A stretch of DNA of 64,000 nucleotides from Dactylis glomerata (Eukaryota > Streptophyta > Magnoliopsida > Poales > Poaceae): assembly GCA_007115705.1 (NCBI GenBank), contig QXEO01001842.1, positions 1,290,458 to 1,354,457 of the forward strand. The letters are read 5' to 3'. Under the pieces are notes generated by a model that was not told the DNA's origin, searched no databases, and saw only the letters and a list, made by a program, of their open reading frames with translations. The position numbers were made by a program, and so were the translations under genes. Positions 21,414-32,513 of this stretch are shown here, piece by piece (position 1 is the stretch's first letter; each line of letters opens with the position of its first letter).

Positions 21414-23978
21414 ACTCCTGCTCGTCCTCGAGTAGGTAAGTGATAACAAAGAATAATTTTTGAGGTGACATGCACCTACACAATCTTGATCATATATGTA
21501 AGCATTGATGAGCTGGGATCAATAGAACTTAAAACATGGGCATGAAAGATATAATCATGACAATAAGAACTTAGCAACCATGTTGTAAACATGCAAATGA
21601 ACACAAACAAAAGATCATGATAATGAAACAATGAAAGCCAAACGTGTGTTCTAATCATAAGGAAAAACATACAAATGGTTTTCAGCTTGTCCTTCAAAGA
21701 GAGCAAAACATAAATGCATAGGACACCTCAAAGTTTAAGAGGGCGACTAGATACAAATAATTTAAGAACAAGTGAAACCAACAATATGAGTCAATCAATG
21801 AACCTTGGGACAATGCATATCACACTAAGAATGACAACTATGCTCTCTTAATGGTGCATAAAGAAAGAAGGTGGTGACTCAACATAAAAGTAAAAGAAAG
21901 GCCCTTCGCAGAGGGAAGCAGTGATTTAAACATGTGCTAGAGCTTTTCATTTGTAAAACAGAGATAAAACTTGATTTTGAGAGGTGGTTGTCTTTGTCAA
22001 CGACTGGCAATGGGGTTCTTACTATCTTCCATACAAAAATAAAGCAAGTTTTTGAGAGAGAGATTGGCACTTCATGCTCTTTTTATAAAACTTGGCACTC
22101 CTCCCCACCTTTTTCTTTCACATACCATGGCTAACCGATTCCATCGGGTGCCCACCAACATTCACATTCATTGGAGGAGTGCCTTTTTTTTCTTTCTTTT
22201 TTTCCTTTTTTTTCTTTTTTGGAATAAACAATATGGAAGATAGCAAATCGGACCACTACGTCCCCATGAGCTGAAAACAGTGTCACAAAACGAGAAGTAT
22301 TTTGAAGGTTTTTGAAAGGTAGCACACGAAAATTTTACTTTGGAATGGCTTACAAATACCATGCATAGGAATTTATAGTGGACACAATGGCGAACTTTGG
22401 CTTTTAGGAGTTGGATGCACGAGTAGAGCTCATACTCAGTACAAGGCGAGGGCTAGCAAAAGACTGGGAGCGACCAACTAAGAGAGCAATAATGGCCATA
22501 ATCATGCAAAGCGACAAAGCGACATTAAAAGAAGCATACGATGGCATCAAAAGTCAAAAACTAAATGATCATGAAGGCTAATGGCGACTTTGGAAGAGTC
22601 TAACATGTGTGAGCATGCGCCAAGTCAACCCAAATAAAGCATCAAGGAGAAAACCAAAATAATGCTTCCATACAATAAAAACAACGCATGATTTTTTCAA
22701 AGGCTCATTAAGCAATCTCAGTTATTTGAGACAAGTCATGCTACAGCAAAACCACTAAGCATACTATCAAAAAGACATCAAGCATGACATGAAAAAGCCT
22801 AAGCCGCAGTCTACACAAGCTCCTTCTTGTACCACTATTTTGCACAAAGCTTTTTCTCTTTTCCAACACCATTTGAAATTTTTAAAGACACCTCTTTTGA
22901 TGAAAACCAATGAAGATCAGAGGCAAAAATGCACCTTGATGAAAAGATATGATAAGATCTGAACGCATATCAAGGCGAAAACGAAAACCAAAAGCAGTAG
23001 CAGAAAAACTAGAATGCTCGATTAATAAGAGTGAAAACTAGAGCATTCTTTGCAAATGAAAACGAGTACATCTCCTCCAAAGGAAATTTGTTGGGGTCCA
23101 ACCATTTATTGCAGCAAACAAACAAACTAAGCAAACTAAGACAACTAAAACAACTGACGCTCCAAGAAAAACACATAGTGCATGAAGCAATAAAAATATA
23201 GTGTCTTGAAAGGTGACCTGATTTTTGCCGATGAAGAAGGGGTGCCTCGGGGGCATCCCCAAGCTTTGACGCTTGTACTTCTTGGATATTTCTTGGGGTG
23301 ATGCATGGGCATCCCCAAGCTTGAGCTTTTGTCCATTCTTCAACTCATCTCATCATTCTCCAATCCCTATACTTGAAAACTTCCTTCATACAAAACTAAA
23401 CACAATTCTATTAGCAACATTAGTGTAAGCATAAAATATATTCAACCTCTTTTAGCTTCAGGTTTCAACCCAAAACCACCACATATAAAGCATATACTAC
23501 TGTAGCAACTTCCACAAGAGTTCCATGATCAAAAAGAACTCAAAAGAAAGCGATAAAGTGGCAAAAACAAATATTGGCAGAAATCTGTCAAAACTAGACA
23601 GCTGATAATGGACGAATTTTTGAGGGATTTTCCGTTGCTCAAATCAAAAAGTGTTCTACTAAGAAAAGTTTGGATATAACCTGGGGCATATGCACAAGAA
23701 ATCGCAGGTCCAAAAGATAAACAGAGAATTTTCACGAATTTTTACGGTGCAGCACCGAAAACAGTTTCAGGACAGCAATAACCCCAAATCTTTACCTCGC
23801 TCAAATTAGAGGCTTCTCTTGGCACAAAAACGAAATAAACAAGATAAGGAGCGGTCATTACAGTAGTAATGACTTCCAAGACTCAAATAAAAGAAAAAGT
23901 ACTGAAAAGTAAACAATGGGTTATCTCCCAAGAGTGCTTTTCTTTAACGCCTTTGAGCTAGGCGCAGAAAATTGCGAA
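21414..23978 (-). other. Non-coding 3' region of element B
   Basis: 2.5 kb without a credible ORF. About 21890-22440 is the reverse complement of the block in element A (14560-15230) and contains the shared stem-loop. A pyrimidine-rich stretch lies near 22188-22222. Two internal polypurine-like motifs lie at 23253-23266 and 23309-23322. Confidence 0.65.
22095..22182 (-). promoter_or_regulatory. Conserved stem-loop in element B
   Basis: The arms GCACTCCTCC (22095-22104) and GGAGGAGTGC (22173-22182) are the same 10-bp inverted repeat as in element A, with a 68-nt loop. It lies about 700 bp from the polypurine tract. Confidence 0.65.
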
Positions 23979-24674
23979 TCAAGTAATATCAATAGATGAA
24001 GTGCTAGTTACCTCAGTAGGCTCTTTGAAGGTTCCCGAAGATGATTCAACCTGCAAGTCACCCTTAGTGGAACTAAGAGTCTTACCAATCTTAAGAACAT
24101 GTTGAGATTTAAGCGCAGAAACTTTGGGAACATACATAAATTTTTGCTCTTTTCCAACAAACACTTTCTCCTTCTTAAATTTAAGAGAAGAGAAGATTAA
24201 ACTAAGAGTTTCCATAGACTCCTCTAGTTTACCAATCCTCAAGTTTTGATTGTCATGAGTAGTGCTAGCCTCTAAAATGGTAATTCTCTTACCAATATTT
24301 TCTATTAATTCACTAACGCGGCTAGCATTTTCTAGGATACTTGGCAAACCTTTTTCTAAGGAGCTGAGCTTTTCTACCACCTCTTCCAAGGTGGTCTCAG
24401 TCTTAGCAACATGAATAGGTGGTACTCCCACTAAACTTTCAATTATAGTGCATGCTTCTCCCGCGGGAGTACCCAGAAAATTACCTCCTGTAAGAGTATC
24501 AAGAACATACCTATTCCAGCTAGATATACCAACATAAAAATTTCTAAGGAGGATCGTGGTGGAGTGCTTTTTGGTACACCTATGATGAGCATTGTTAATA
24601 CGGTACCAAGCATCTTTTAAACTTTCTCCCCCTTGTTGCTTGAAACTACGAACTTCTACTTCAGGATTACTCAT
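23979..24674 (-). CDS. Short gag-like protein of element B
   Basis: 231 residues from MSNPEVEVRSFKQQ. The start is chosen because the upstream 40 residues of the same frame are hydrophobic leader sequence encoded by the A-rich region after the PBS. Residues about 10-75 (FKQQGGESLKDAWYRINNAHHRC and following) match the second half of an Athila-type gag capsid. The rest is a Ser/Glu-rich tail with a probable coiled coil (about residues 90-150). The first half of the capsid, the nucleocapsid and the protease are absent, so it is much shorter than a normal gag. The frame is open. It may assemble with or bind gag of an autonomous partner; that is inference. Confidence 0.7.
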   Translation of the reverse strand: MSNPEVEVRSFKQQGGESLKDAWYRINNAHHRCTKKHSTTILLRNFYVGISSWNRYVLDTLTGGNFLGTPAGEACTIIESLVGVPPIHVAKTETTLEEVVEKLSSLEKGLPSILENASRVSELIENIGKRITILEASTTHDNQNLRIGKLEESMETLSLIFSSLKFKKEKVFVGKEQKFMYVPKVSALKSQHVLKIGKTLSSTKGDLQVESSSGTFKEPTEVTSTSSIDIT

Positions 24675-24846
24675 TGTAACAAAACTAAAAGCAGGTAAGT
24701 AAAAACAACTACCAAGGATTCTAATTTTTTTGGGTTTTTGATATAAAAAGCAGTGCAGGTAAAATAAAATAAAGTAAAGCAAAACAAATAACAAAGTAAA
24801 GAATGTGTGTGCGAAGAACTCCCCTCACAGAAGTCTTCTCTTCCTT

Positions 24847-24863
24847 CCCCGGCAACGGCGCCA
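24847..24863 (-). other. Primer binding site of element B (Asp-tRNA type)
   Basis: The minus strand reads TGGCGCCGTTGCCGGGG, the usual Athila primer site, here 10 nt inside the 5' LTR edge rather than the usual few. Confidence 0.8.
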
Positions 24864-24873
24864 GAAAAGAGGC

Positions 24874-26495
24874 TGCTACTCGTGTGATGGCGCCAGAAAA
24901 GACTGTGGCGTTTAGTTGACGTTGGAGCAGTATGTCCTTGTGCGTGGTGATGACCAGCCCGTTGGGAACCCCAAGAGGAAGGTATGATGAGTGCAGCAGC
25001 AAGTTTTCCCTCAGTTAAGAAACCAAGGTTTATCGATCAGGAGAAGGGAGACGGTGACGACTGAAGGTGTTTGTGGAACCTGCACACACACAGACAAATA
25101 CTTTGTCCCCAACTTGCGATGAGGTTGTCAATCTCACCGGTTTGCTTGAAACAAAGGTTATGAGTGTATCGAGTGGAAAACAGTAGTAAAATGCTAGTAA
25201 AGTAAACAGTGCGGGAATAGTAAACAGGTGATTGCAATATGATTAAAATAGGACCGGGGTCCACAGTTCACTAGTGGTGTCTCTCCATAGATAAATAACA
25301 TGCTGGGTAAACAAATTACAGTTGGGCAATTGATAGAATAAAGATAACATGATATGTCAAGAAGATCACTATGAGATTCACTCTGGGCATTACAACAAAA
25401 TACATAGACCGCCATCCAACTGCATCTATGACTAATAATCCACCCCCGGGGATATCATCCGAACACCCTAGAAGTATTTAGTTGCGAACAACAGATAATT
25501 GCATTAAGCAAAGTGTGTAATGTAAACAAAGCATATGCCCTTGAGCATATGAATGTTGTTTTCTCCCTAGTAGCAACAACACATCTACCACCTTAGAGGT
25601 TTCTGTCACTCCCCCAGGTGAAATAGAGACATGAACCCACTATCGAGCATAAATACCCCCTCTTGGAGTCACTAGCAACTACTCGGCCAAGATAGCTACT
25701 AACAACGGAGAGCATGCAAGATCATAAACAACATAGAGATAACAAAAGATATAATTCAGTACAGCAACTTAATCATAAACACCAATATTCATCGGATCCC
25801 AACAAACCAACATCATAGTATTACATAACGGTGATCTCAATCATGTAGGGCAGCTCATGAGATCTAAACATGAAGCACATGGTGGAGAAGACAACCATCT
25901 AGCTACTGCTATGGACCCATAGTCCAAGGTAGACTACTCACTCATCGCTCCGGAGGCAAGCATGGCGATGAAGAAGACCTCCGGTGGCGATTCCCCTCTC
26001 CGGCAGGGTGCCGGGAAGAGCTTCTGGACCCTCCCGATCTTCGGGTCGACGGCGGCGGCGGATCGTGATGTATTCTGGAAAACTGATCTGGCCCTTAGGT
26101 TTTTCTCGTCAGGGGGTATATGTAGGCGAAAGGGGCCTGTCAGAGGTGGAGCCAGGTGTCCTCACACAGGGGTGGCGCGGCCAGGGGCTGGGCCGCGCCG
26201 CCCCCTTGTGTGGGGCCCTGGTGGCCCCCCTCTGTCAGGTCTTCGGATGTTTGGGAGCTCCCCGGTGAAATATGACTTTAGGAACTTGTTTCGTCCAATT
26301 CCGAGAATATTTCCTGTGTATCACTTCTGAAACACAAAAACAGCAGAAAACAGGAAACTGGCACTGTGGCACTTCGTTAATAGGTTAGTTCCGGAAAATG
26401 TATAAAAATGCCACTAAGTGTAACGAAACAATAGGCAAATGGTGTAAAACAAAGCATGGAGCATCAAAAATTATAGATACGTTTGAGACATATCA
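24874..26495 (-). repeat. 5' LTR of element B (right copy)
   Basis: 1622 bp, the same length as the left copy. Its left end again contains TGGCGCCAGAAAAGA (24888-24902), repeating sequence found at the real PBS. Confidence 0.93.
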
Positions 26496-26787
26496 ACTGG
26501 CCATTACCTGGCCCATGACGTTTTGCAACCTCCACCGCAGTGGGGAGGCGATCCCGAAGCAACTGCCACACAAATATCTTGGTTTTAAGGGGAAGTGGAG
26601 CCTTCCACAATGGGGACGTCCACGTCAGGACATGCCCTCTACATAGGGCCCGATATGCGTACTTAACCGTGAATATCCCCGAAGGAGACAAGAGCCACGA
26701 AACCCTGTCTGAGGAGGCCGAGAGAGAGTCGGGAAGTCTAGCACGTAACGCTTCCCACGCAATAGTTTCGTCCGGGCCAAAGACCCG
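26496..26787 (-). pseudogene. LINE ORF2 segment upstream of the zinc region (right of element B)
   Basis: The minus-strand frame reads DRVSWLLSPSGIFTVKYAYR and then PLPLKTKIFVWQLLRDRLPT, the well-known plant LINE block linking reverse transcriptase to the zf-RVT module. It stops at GNGQ where the LTR of element B begins. The next residues of the zinc module lie at 19775 and below. The open frame runs a little past the LINE edge through the TSD by chance. Confidence 0.78.
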
Positions 26788-26804
26788 GCGTAAGTGAATT
26801 CTTA

Positions 26805-28208
26805 AGTTAACGTACTTGCGATCTAGCACGTCCTCTACCAGGATTTGTATTGTTTGAGGCCTCCTAGAATAATTGATATCATAGATATTTGGATGGCACT
26901 ACATATAAAATATACTATAACATACTTAGACATACAACTAAATTATTGATGAATATTATCCCTAGTATGTATGGAATGCTTCTTGTATGAAACTATAGCC
27001 ATGTATATAAATCTTCACTTTACGATAGAAAGTGACAATTTTTTAGTACATAATCTTAATTCACCTAGCCATAATAACATATTACTCTGATTATTTTCTA
27101 TTGTCGTCACTTTCTACTTTAAGAATGTTCACACTAACAAATCTTAGAGTTAACATAGAAATAATTATTTATGAGTTGTTTGAGAAATAGCAAAATTGAT
27201 AAAATAAAATAAAAAGTATATAGAAACATATATAAAAAATATACAATTTGTTGCAAATAATTAAGTTATAAAGTAAAATTGTTTAATATAAACAGTTAAA
27301 AATACCCCACAATGAGATTGTGTGTATAGGTTTATAGAGAAAAAAAGAGCGTCTATGAGGAAGTCTATGCCCACAAAAGAACATTAGAATTCAAATCTAT
27401 TGATTTAAACATTATTTTGACCCTAGTTTCAAAATTATATAACCAGAGTTGTATAGATCCAAGTTGAGTAACTTTTCAAACATATAAAAGTTCTAGAAAA
27501 TTAAATAAAATTCCAAATAATTTGATTCCAACTCTAAAAAATCACAAATTGAATTTTCTATGAGTACATGCAACCAAATCTCAATTTGGAATATTTTGGA
27601 GTTTAATATATTCTTAAATGTGCTTTCTTAACCTAAGAAATTAGGAATATCAAATCTATGAATGCAAATGGTATGAAACCACTTCAAATAAATCACATTT
27701 TCAAATATCTTTCTTTAGAGAATGACCATGGTCAATTTGGAATTGCAGAACATATTTGAGAATTTCATCCATAGTAGTATTCAAATATAACATCAAACTA
27801 TTACACCAAAGCCATTCCCAAGTCAAATATTTTGAAACCAACTCTAATTGTGATAAATATAGTTTGCCCCTATTATTAACTTGTGTGTATGCTTGGAGTA
27901 TTGGTTGTACATGATTGGTGATTATTGTGCATATTTTGTGTATTGATAATATATGCTAGTGTTGCAAGAGAGCTGCCCAAGGAAGGATACTATCAAGAGG
28001 AAAATAAAGACTACCCGGGAGACTTTGCCAACACGGGCAAGCCATCTTTTGAATCTAGATGGTGCCCATTTTGGAAGTTATGAACTTGCATTTGAAAACC
28101 TTGGATGAAGAGTTGTCATGCAAGTTGAATTTTGAAAGAATAAATAACTAATGACTATGGAGAAATTTTTCAGAATAAAATGATGATGTGTAGAGTATTT
28201 GCCGAACC
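26805..28208. other. AT-rich intergenic DNA, no gene seen
   Basis: About 1.4 kb between the LINE and Tat1 with no ORF of interest and no repeat that I recognise. It is the native left flank of the Tat1 insertion. The sequence continues after the Tat1 right TSD at 62769. Confidence 0.6.
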
Positions 28209-28213
28209 AACCA
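28209..28213. repeat. Target site duplication of Tat1, left copy (AACCA)
   Basis: The same pentamer is at 62764-62768, directly outside the right LTR, 34.5 kb away. Confidence 0.9.
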
Positions 28214-28966
28214 TATCGTGGTATTTTGGTGACATTAGCCATGGGGATGGCTTAACGGAGGGGCTCGACGGTGTGCAACGATGGGTCCGGCTCGAGATTG
28301 TGTTACTAGGACACCAGAGATTACCCAGGTTCAGGGCCCTCCACTCCGGAGGTAACACCCCTACTTCCTGCCTTGTTTCTTATTCTCAGCACACGGTGGC
28401 TACAAGGCTCCTAGAGCTATATGGTCTAGATGTAGAAGAAGAAGAGTCTGATCTCCCTAGTCTAAGGGTCCAGGCCCCCTTATATAGGCGGGGCCTGGTT
28501 ACAGGTTAGGTGTCCGGCTGCCCAGCTGCCGGCTCCTCCGTGGCCGCGGTCTTGATGTGGGCCCGCCGTCCTCTGACTCTCTGTCCGACGCTGGCAACTT
28601 TATAAAGTGCCTTTCCCCTTAGACCGGCATCTCCGAGGCATATGCCCTCCGCTCTGCCTCGGATCCTTTCGTGGAGGAGGCTCTTGCCCGTTGGTTGGTT
28701 GAGGCCGAGCGTGGCTAGCGTCACGCTTGTCTCCCGCTTCTATCGATCTTGTCGGGGCCGTGCCGCTTTTGGTAAAGCAGCCGTTGGAGGAGTTTTGTCG
28801 TCTTTGCCGGCTCGGGCTTCCAATGGTGGAGTCGCCAGCCGGTTGCTGGCGCAGCCGGCCCTTCGGTCGAAGCTGGCCTCTCTGGCCGAACATCGTGGAG
28901 ATTCCTGGGACGTCAGCCGGCAGATGGCTCTGCCCTTGGCCTACCCGGATAGTCATCCCCACGACA
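28214..28966 (-). repeat. 3' LTR of Tat1 (left copy)
   Basis: 753 bp. The outer base pair has mutated (TA instead of TG at 28214). A minus-strand TATA box, CCTATATAAGGGGG, lies at about 28480-28493. This copy preserves the empty site GATGTGGGCCCG into which the solo LTR was inserted in the other copy. Confidence 0.88.
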
Positions 28967-29463
28967 CTAGCGCCCGAAACTGGCAAAGTCTCCTGGGTTA
29001 GCATGGGGCTTCGGCGGGTTCTATTCCTCGCCGAAGCTAACTCGCGTCCGTTGAAGTCCTAGGATCCTTCGTCCGGCTCGGAGGTCGTTGGTATTGAGGT
29101 CAAGTCTTGTGGAGTATCATCGGCCGTCTCGGGATGTGCCAGTTCCAGGACCGAACCGGCTCTGGGCTGCTCTGCAGCCGCTAGCCGGCGCCCGGCTCCT
29201 TGGAACTTGAACCACTTCGGGGTCTGGACCCACGCTGCAACTGGCCTGAATGCCGCAGTGTAACGTCCCATCGCTTGGACTTTGCGGTCACCGTAATGAT
29301 TCCTTGAAATGTCATGTGGTGTTGCGCTGCTTACGTCAGTGACATGTCCCATCGAAGCGCCACACATCTGATCGGTCCATCTATGCGCATTAAACCGGCT
29401 CGGTTTCTCACACCTCCTCCTTCTTTAAAGCCCCGGAGCTCTTGAGGGGTTCCTCCCACTTCC
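28967..29463. other. Tat1 region between the 3' LTR and the antisense ORF
   Basis: GC-rich with CCGGCT-type repeats. A TATA-like CTTTAAAG on the plus strand at about 29423-29430 lies 100 bp before the antisense ORF start. The minus-strand polypurine tract next to the LTR is weak (TTTCGGGCGCTAG). Confidence 0.5.
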
Positions 29464-29526
29464 TTGCGCCTTCGTCTTCCCTGCCAAGCAGTTCCTCTCC
29501 CTTTCCAGCTTGCCTTCGTCTCCACC

Positions 29527-30304
29527 ATGTCGTCGATTGGAGCTCTCGGAGGAGCTGAAGCCGGAGGACCTGGAGGGTCAAGCGGGCGCAAGCGCGGCCG
29601 CCCGCTGGGGAGCAGGAACAAGGTGAAGGATCCGGCGATGACACCGCCGGTGTCCTGCAAGTGCAGCCGCCTGCTGGGCAGTCGCAACAAGAAGACTTTG
29701 GCGGCCCTTGCGGCCGTGGCTGACGCAGACTCTGCTGGGGCGGCACCTGCCGCCGCCGCCGCTGTGACCCCTGTTGGAGCGGTCACCGCCGCCACCACCG
29801 CCGCGACTCCTGTCGAGGCGACTGCCACCATCATCGCTGCCGCGGTCTCTGCTGGGGCAGCTCCCCCGGTATCGTCTTTGCGGCTGCCGGGGGCTCGGCT
29901 AGTGCCGCCGCCGGCGCGGTGCGCAAGCCTTGGCGCACGCCGGTGCAGCAGCGGCTCTCCTACACCTCGGAACACGGGTTCACCACCTTCCTGGCTCCTC
30001 TTTGGGCCGGGTGCAAGGTGCATCTACCGTTCCCCTTCCGCTTCATCGACACGATGGGGGGAATCCGCTGACGCACGCCATGGCGGAGGAGGGCAGCGGT
30101 GGCCAGCCGCTGTACCCCGTTGAGGTCTACCACGACGCCATGGGGAAGAGCTATCTCTACGGCGGCTGGCCAAAGTTCGTCGAGGACTACGACCTGAAGA
30201 TGGGCTGGTCCCTCATCTTCACCCACCACGCCGAGTCGCCCTTCCTCTGCGTCCGCGTCGTCGACACCTCCGGCTGTGCCCGTGCCTACTCCGCCTGGCC
30301 GTGA
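29527..30304 (+). pseudogene. Antisense ORF of Tat1: AT-hook and B3-like DNA-binding protein, frameshifted
   Basis: Plus-strand coding sequence inside the minus-strand Tat1 element. It starts at an ATG in good context (CCACCATGTCG, 29527). The first segment has an AT-hook, RKRGRPLGSRNK, repeated in weaker form as SRLLGSRNKK, followed by an Ala/Val-rich linker. In a second frame (about 29883-30071) comes KPWRTPVQQRLSY and HLPFPFRFIDTMGG. In a third frame (about 30072-30304) comes LYGGWPKFVEDYDLKMGW followed by a hydrophobic strand ending in VDTSG. The last two together look like the B3 fold (PFxF, then GGWxxFxxDYxLxxG). Two frame changes break it, one probably at the G-run near 30054. Extra antisense ORFs at this position are known in Tat elements. 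The B3 call is by pattern only. Confidence 0.6.
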
Positions 30305-31096
30305 ACGGCGAGCACCCCCAAGGCTCCTTCCTCGATGGCGACCTCGTCAGCGGAAGACTCCTGGAGCCTGGGGTGGGGGAGCACCTTTTGCTGCACCGAC
30401 CCTTAGCATGGCCTTCCTTATGTAATCGCCCATCTATTATGAAGAACTTTTAGTTTCCTGCAAATCCCATTTGCTATATTCTTGTGAATGCTTATCTTGT
30501 CTCGTTCTTATTTGAATGTTGTTTGCTTCCATCCTGAGAACGATGATGACTTCGTAGTTGGAACTTCATCTTGCGCTAGGGCTATCGCTGGGTGTGTCTG
30601 TAGGTGGGGGCTGAGATAACCATCGACCCTTTGAGACATTCCTGGCAAACTTGTCCGGCTCCAGCGCAAAGGGCTATGACTCTGCTGGCCGGCTTTGGAA
30701 GGTATGGGCGAGCGCCGGCTTGAGGGGATAGGAGTAGAAGTTACATCCTATGCCGGCTCGGGCGAGACCGGAGCCAGCGTGCTTCTCCCTCACGAACCTT
30801 CGCATGAACCTTGCTGCGGCTGGGGCGAACCTCCAGACCGCTGACCTTAGCCATTTCCCTCACAAATGCCTTTGCAGATTTCAATTTTGAGCCTCTTTTG
30901 CTAGTCATGATGCAGCACCAACTAATCGGACAGCCGACAAAGGATTGGAGCCGGCCCATTTTTAAGGGCCAATTCCCTTTCCCCCTAGCCCCCGAGTTTT
31001 GGGGTAGCTGGAATGACAGCTGGCTTAAAACTGATTCGTTCACATACGATGCCTACGTCGTGCGAGGCAGCTCTAGCTTCGAACCTCTTTGACGTG
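30305..31096. other. Tat1 3' region downstream of the antisense ORF
   Basis: Non-coding on present evidence. A CCTTATGTAATCGCC and TGAAGAACTTTT stretch after 30410 could serve as 3' UTR of the antisense ORF. It runs to the insertion point of element C. Confidence 0.45.
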
Positions 31097-31101
31097 GCTA
31101 C
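31097..31101. repeat. Target site duplication of element C, left copy (GCTAC)
   Basis: The identical GCTAC is at 40548-40552. Confidence 0.95.
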
Positions 31102-32498
31102 TGATGACCCACAAGCATAGGGGATCGCAACAGTCTTCGAGGGAAGTAAAGCCCAAATTTATTGATTCGACATAAGGGGAGCCAAAGAATATATGTAAGC
31201 CTTAACAGATGAGTTGTCAATTCAGCTGCACTTGGAAACAGTCTTGCTCGCAGTGGTTTATCAGTAGCAACAGTTTTATAGTGGTGATAGTAGTGAAACA
31301 GTAATAGCAGTAGTAAAATAGCAGCGGTAATAGTAACAGTAGTAAACAGTAGGAACAAATACTGTAGGCATAGGGATGGATTACGGGCGTTGCATGGATA
31401 AGATAATTCATGAAAATCAATGAGACATGGGCATTGCAGATAAATAAAGATAAAGCATCCTAGTACAAACAATCATAGGCATGTGTTCCGTATATAGTCG
31501 TACGTGCTCACAAGGAGAAACTTGCACGACATCTTTTGTCCTACCAGCCTGTTGCAGCAGGGCCTCAAGGGAAACTACTGGTAATTAAGGTACTCCTTTT
31601 AATAAAGTACCGGAGCAAAGCATTAGCACTCGGTGAACACATGTGATCCTCACATCATAGCCATCCCCTCCGGTTATCCCAATTTCGGTCACTTTGGGGC
31701 CTCGGGTTCCGGACAACAATATGTGTATACAACTTGTAGGTAAGACCATAAATAACAAGTATCATCATAGAAATAAGAACATGTTCAGATCTGAAATCAT
31801 GGCACCCGGGCCCAAAGTGACAAGCATTAAGCACAACAAGTTGCAACAATATCATAGGCACTAAATAAAGATACTAGGCACTATGCCCTAACAATCTCAT
31901 ATCAAATTACATGAACAATCTCATCCAATCCCTACCATCCCCTCACCTACAGCGGGGGAATTACTCACACATGGATGGGGGAGTCATGGATGGTCGATGG
32001 AGGAGCGTCGGTGATGATGGTGATGAAGATCTCCTCCAAATCCCCGTCCCGGTAGGGTGCCAGAACGGAGTTTCTGGTTCCGAATCGTGGTTTCTGAGGG
32101 CGGCGGCGCAGCGGAAGTCTATCTGGGAAAAACGCCGTCTCCCCGATATAATCGAGTCAGGGGGTATATGTAGGCGAAAGGAGGGGTCGAGAGGACTGCC
32201 GAGGCGCCCTCACACCAGGTGGGCGTGACCAGGGCTGGGCCGCGCCCCCTGTGTGTGTGGGGCCCTCGAGCCTCCCCTCCGTCTCGTCTTTTGGCTCCGT
32301 GGGTCTTCTGGTGAAATAGGATTTATGATGATTTTTCCCAAATTTTTACTGAAAGTTGGATTTCTGCAAAAAATGAGACACCAGAGCAATTCTGCTGAAA
32401 ACAGCGTTAGTCCGTGTTAGTTGTATTCAAAACACACAAATTAGAGGAGAAACAATAGCAAAAGTGTTTGGGAAAGTAGATACGTTTTGGACGTATCA
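31102..32498 (-). repeat. 3' LTR of element C (left copy)
   Basis: 1397 bp. The minus strand runs TGATACGTCC...GGGTCATCA. Short ORFs within it are duplicated in the right LTR and are not genes. Confidence 0.92.
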
Positions 32499-32500
32499 AC

Positions 32501-32513
32501 TCCCCCCAAGCTT
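32501..32513 (-). other. Polypurine tract of element C
   Basis: The minus strand reads TAAGCTTGGGGGGA two bases from the LTR. A second copy, AAGCTTGGGGGGA, lies inside the element at 34446-34458. Confidence 0.8.

Larger units (their letters stand above)
19776..26495 (-). mobile_element. Non-autonomous Athila-like LTR retrotransposon B, minus strand
   Basis: Complete element of 6720 bp with two 1622-bp LTRs that differ at about 11 positions by eye (about 0.7%). It has a perfect 5-bp TSD, a tRNA-Asp-type PBS and a polypurine tract. The 3.5-kb interior holds only a short gag-like ORF and the conserved 3' non-coding block. No protease, reverse transcriptase, RNase H or integrase is present, so it depends on another element for movement. 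Confidence 0.92.
19213..26787 (-). mobile_element. 5'-truncated LINE, minus strand, split by element B
   Basis: The two parts are 19213-19775 and 26496-26787, together about 850 bp. They join into one LINE 3' end when element B and one ACTGG copy are removed. The right part encodes the end of the reverse-transcriptase-associated region. The left part encodes the zinc-binding tail and ends with a 3' UTR in which TTTATAAAGCGGGGCGAAAG (reverse complement) is typical of Triticeae LINE ends. There is no poly(A). The 17-bp TSD frames it. Confidence 0.82.

Noticed and set aside
26464..26829. Treating the whole minus-strand ORF 26464-26829 as LINE coding sequence
   Set aside because: The part right of 26787 lies in and beyond the 17-bp TSD and the part left of 26496 lies in the LTR of element B; only the middle is LINE.
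28600..29062. Overlapping ORFs in the GC-rich DNA at 28600-29062 and 62403-62856
   Set aside because: They lie in the Tat1 LTRs, show no recognisable protein and are open in several frames because of high GC content.
31098..31472. ORFs with hydrophobic, leucine-rich translations at 31098-31472 and 39275-39520
   Set aside because: They are duplicated in both LTRs of element C and read across repetitive AGTAGTAA/CAGTAG-type DNA; not genes.
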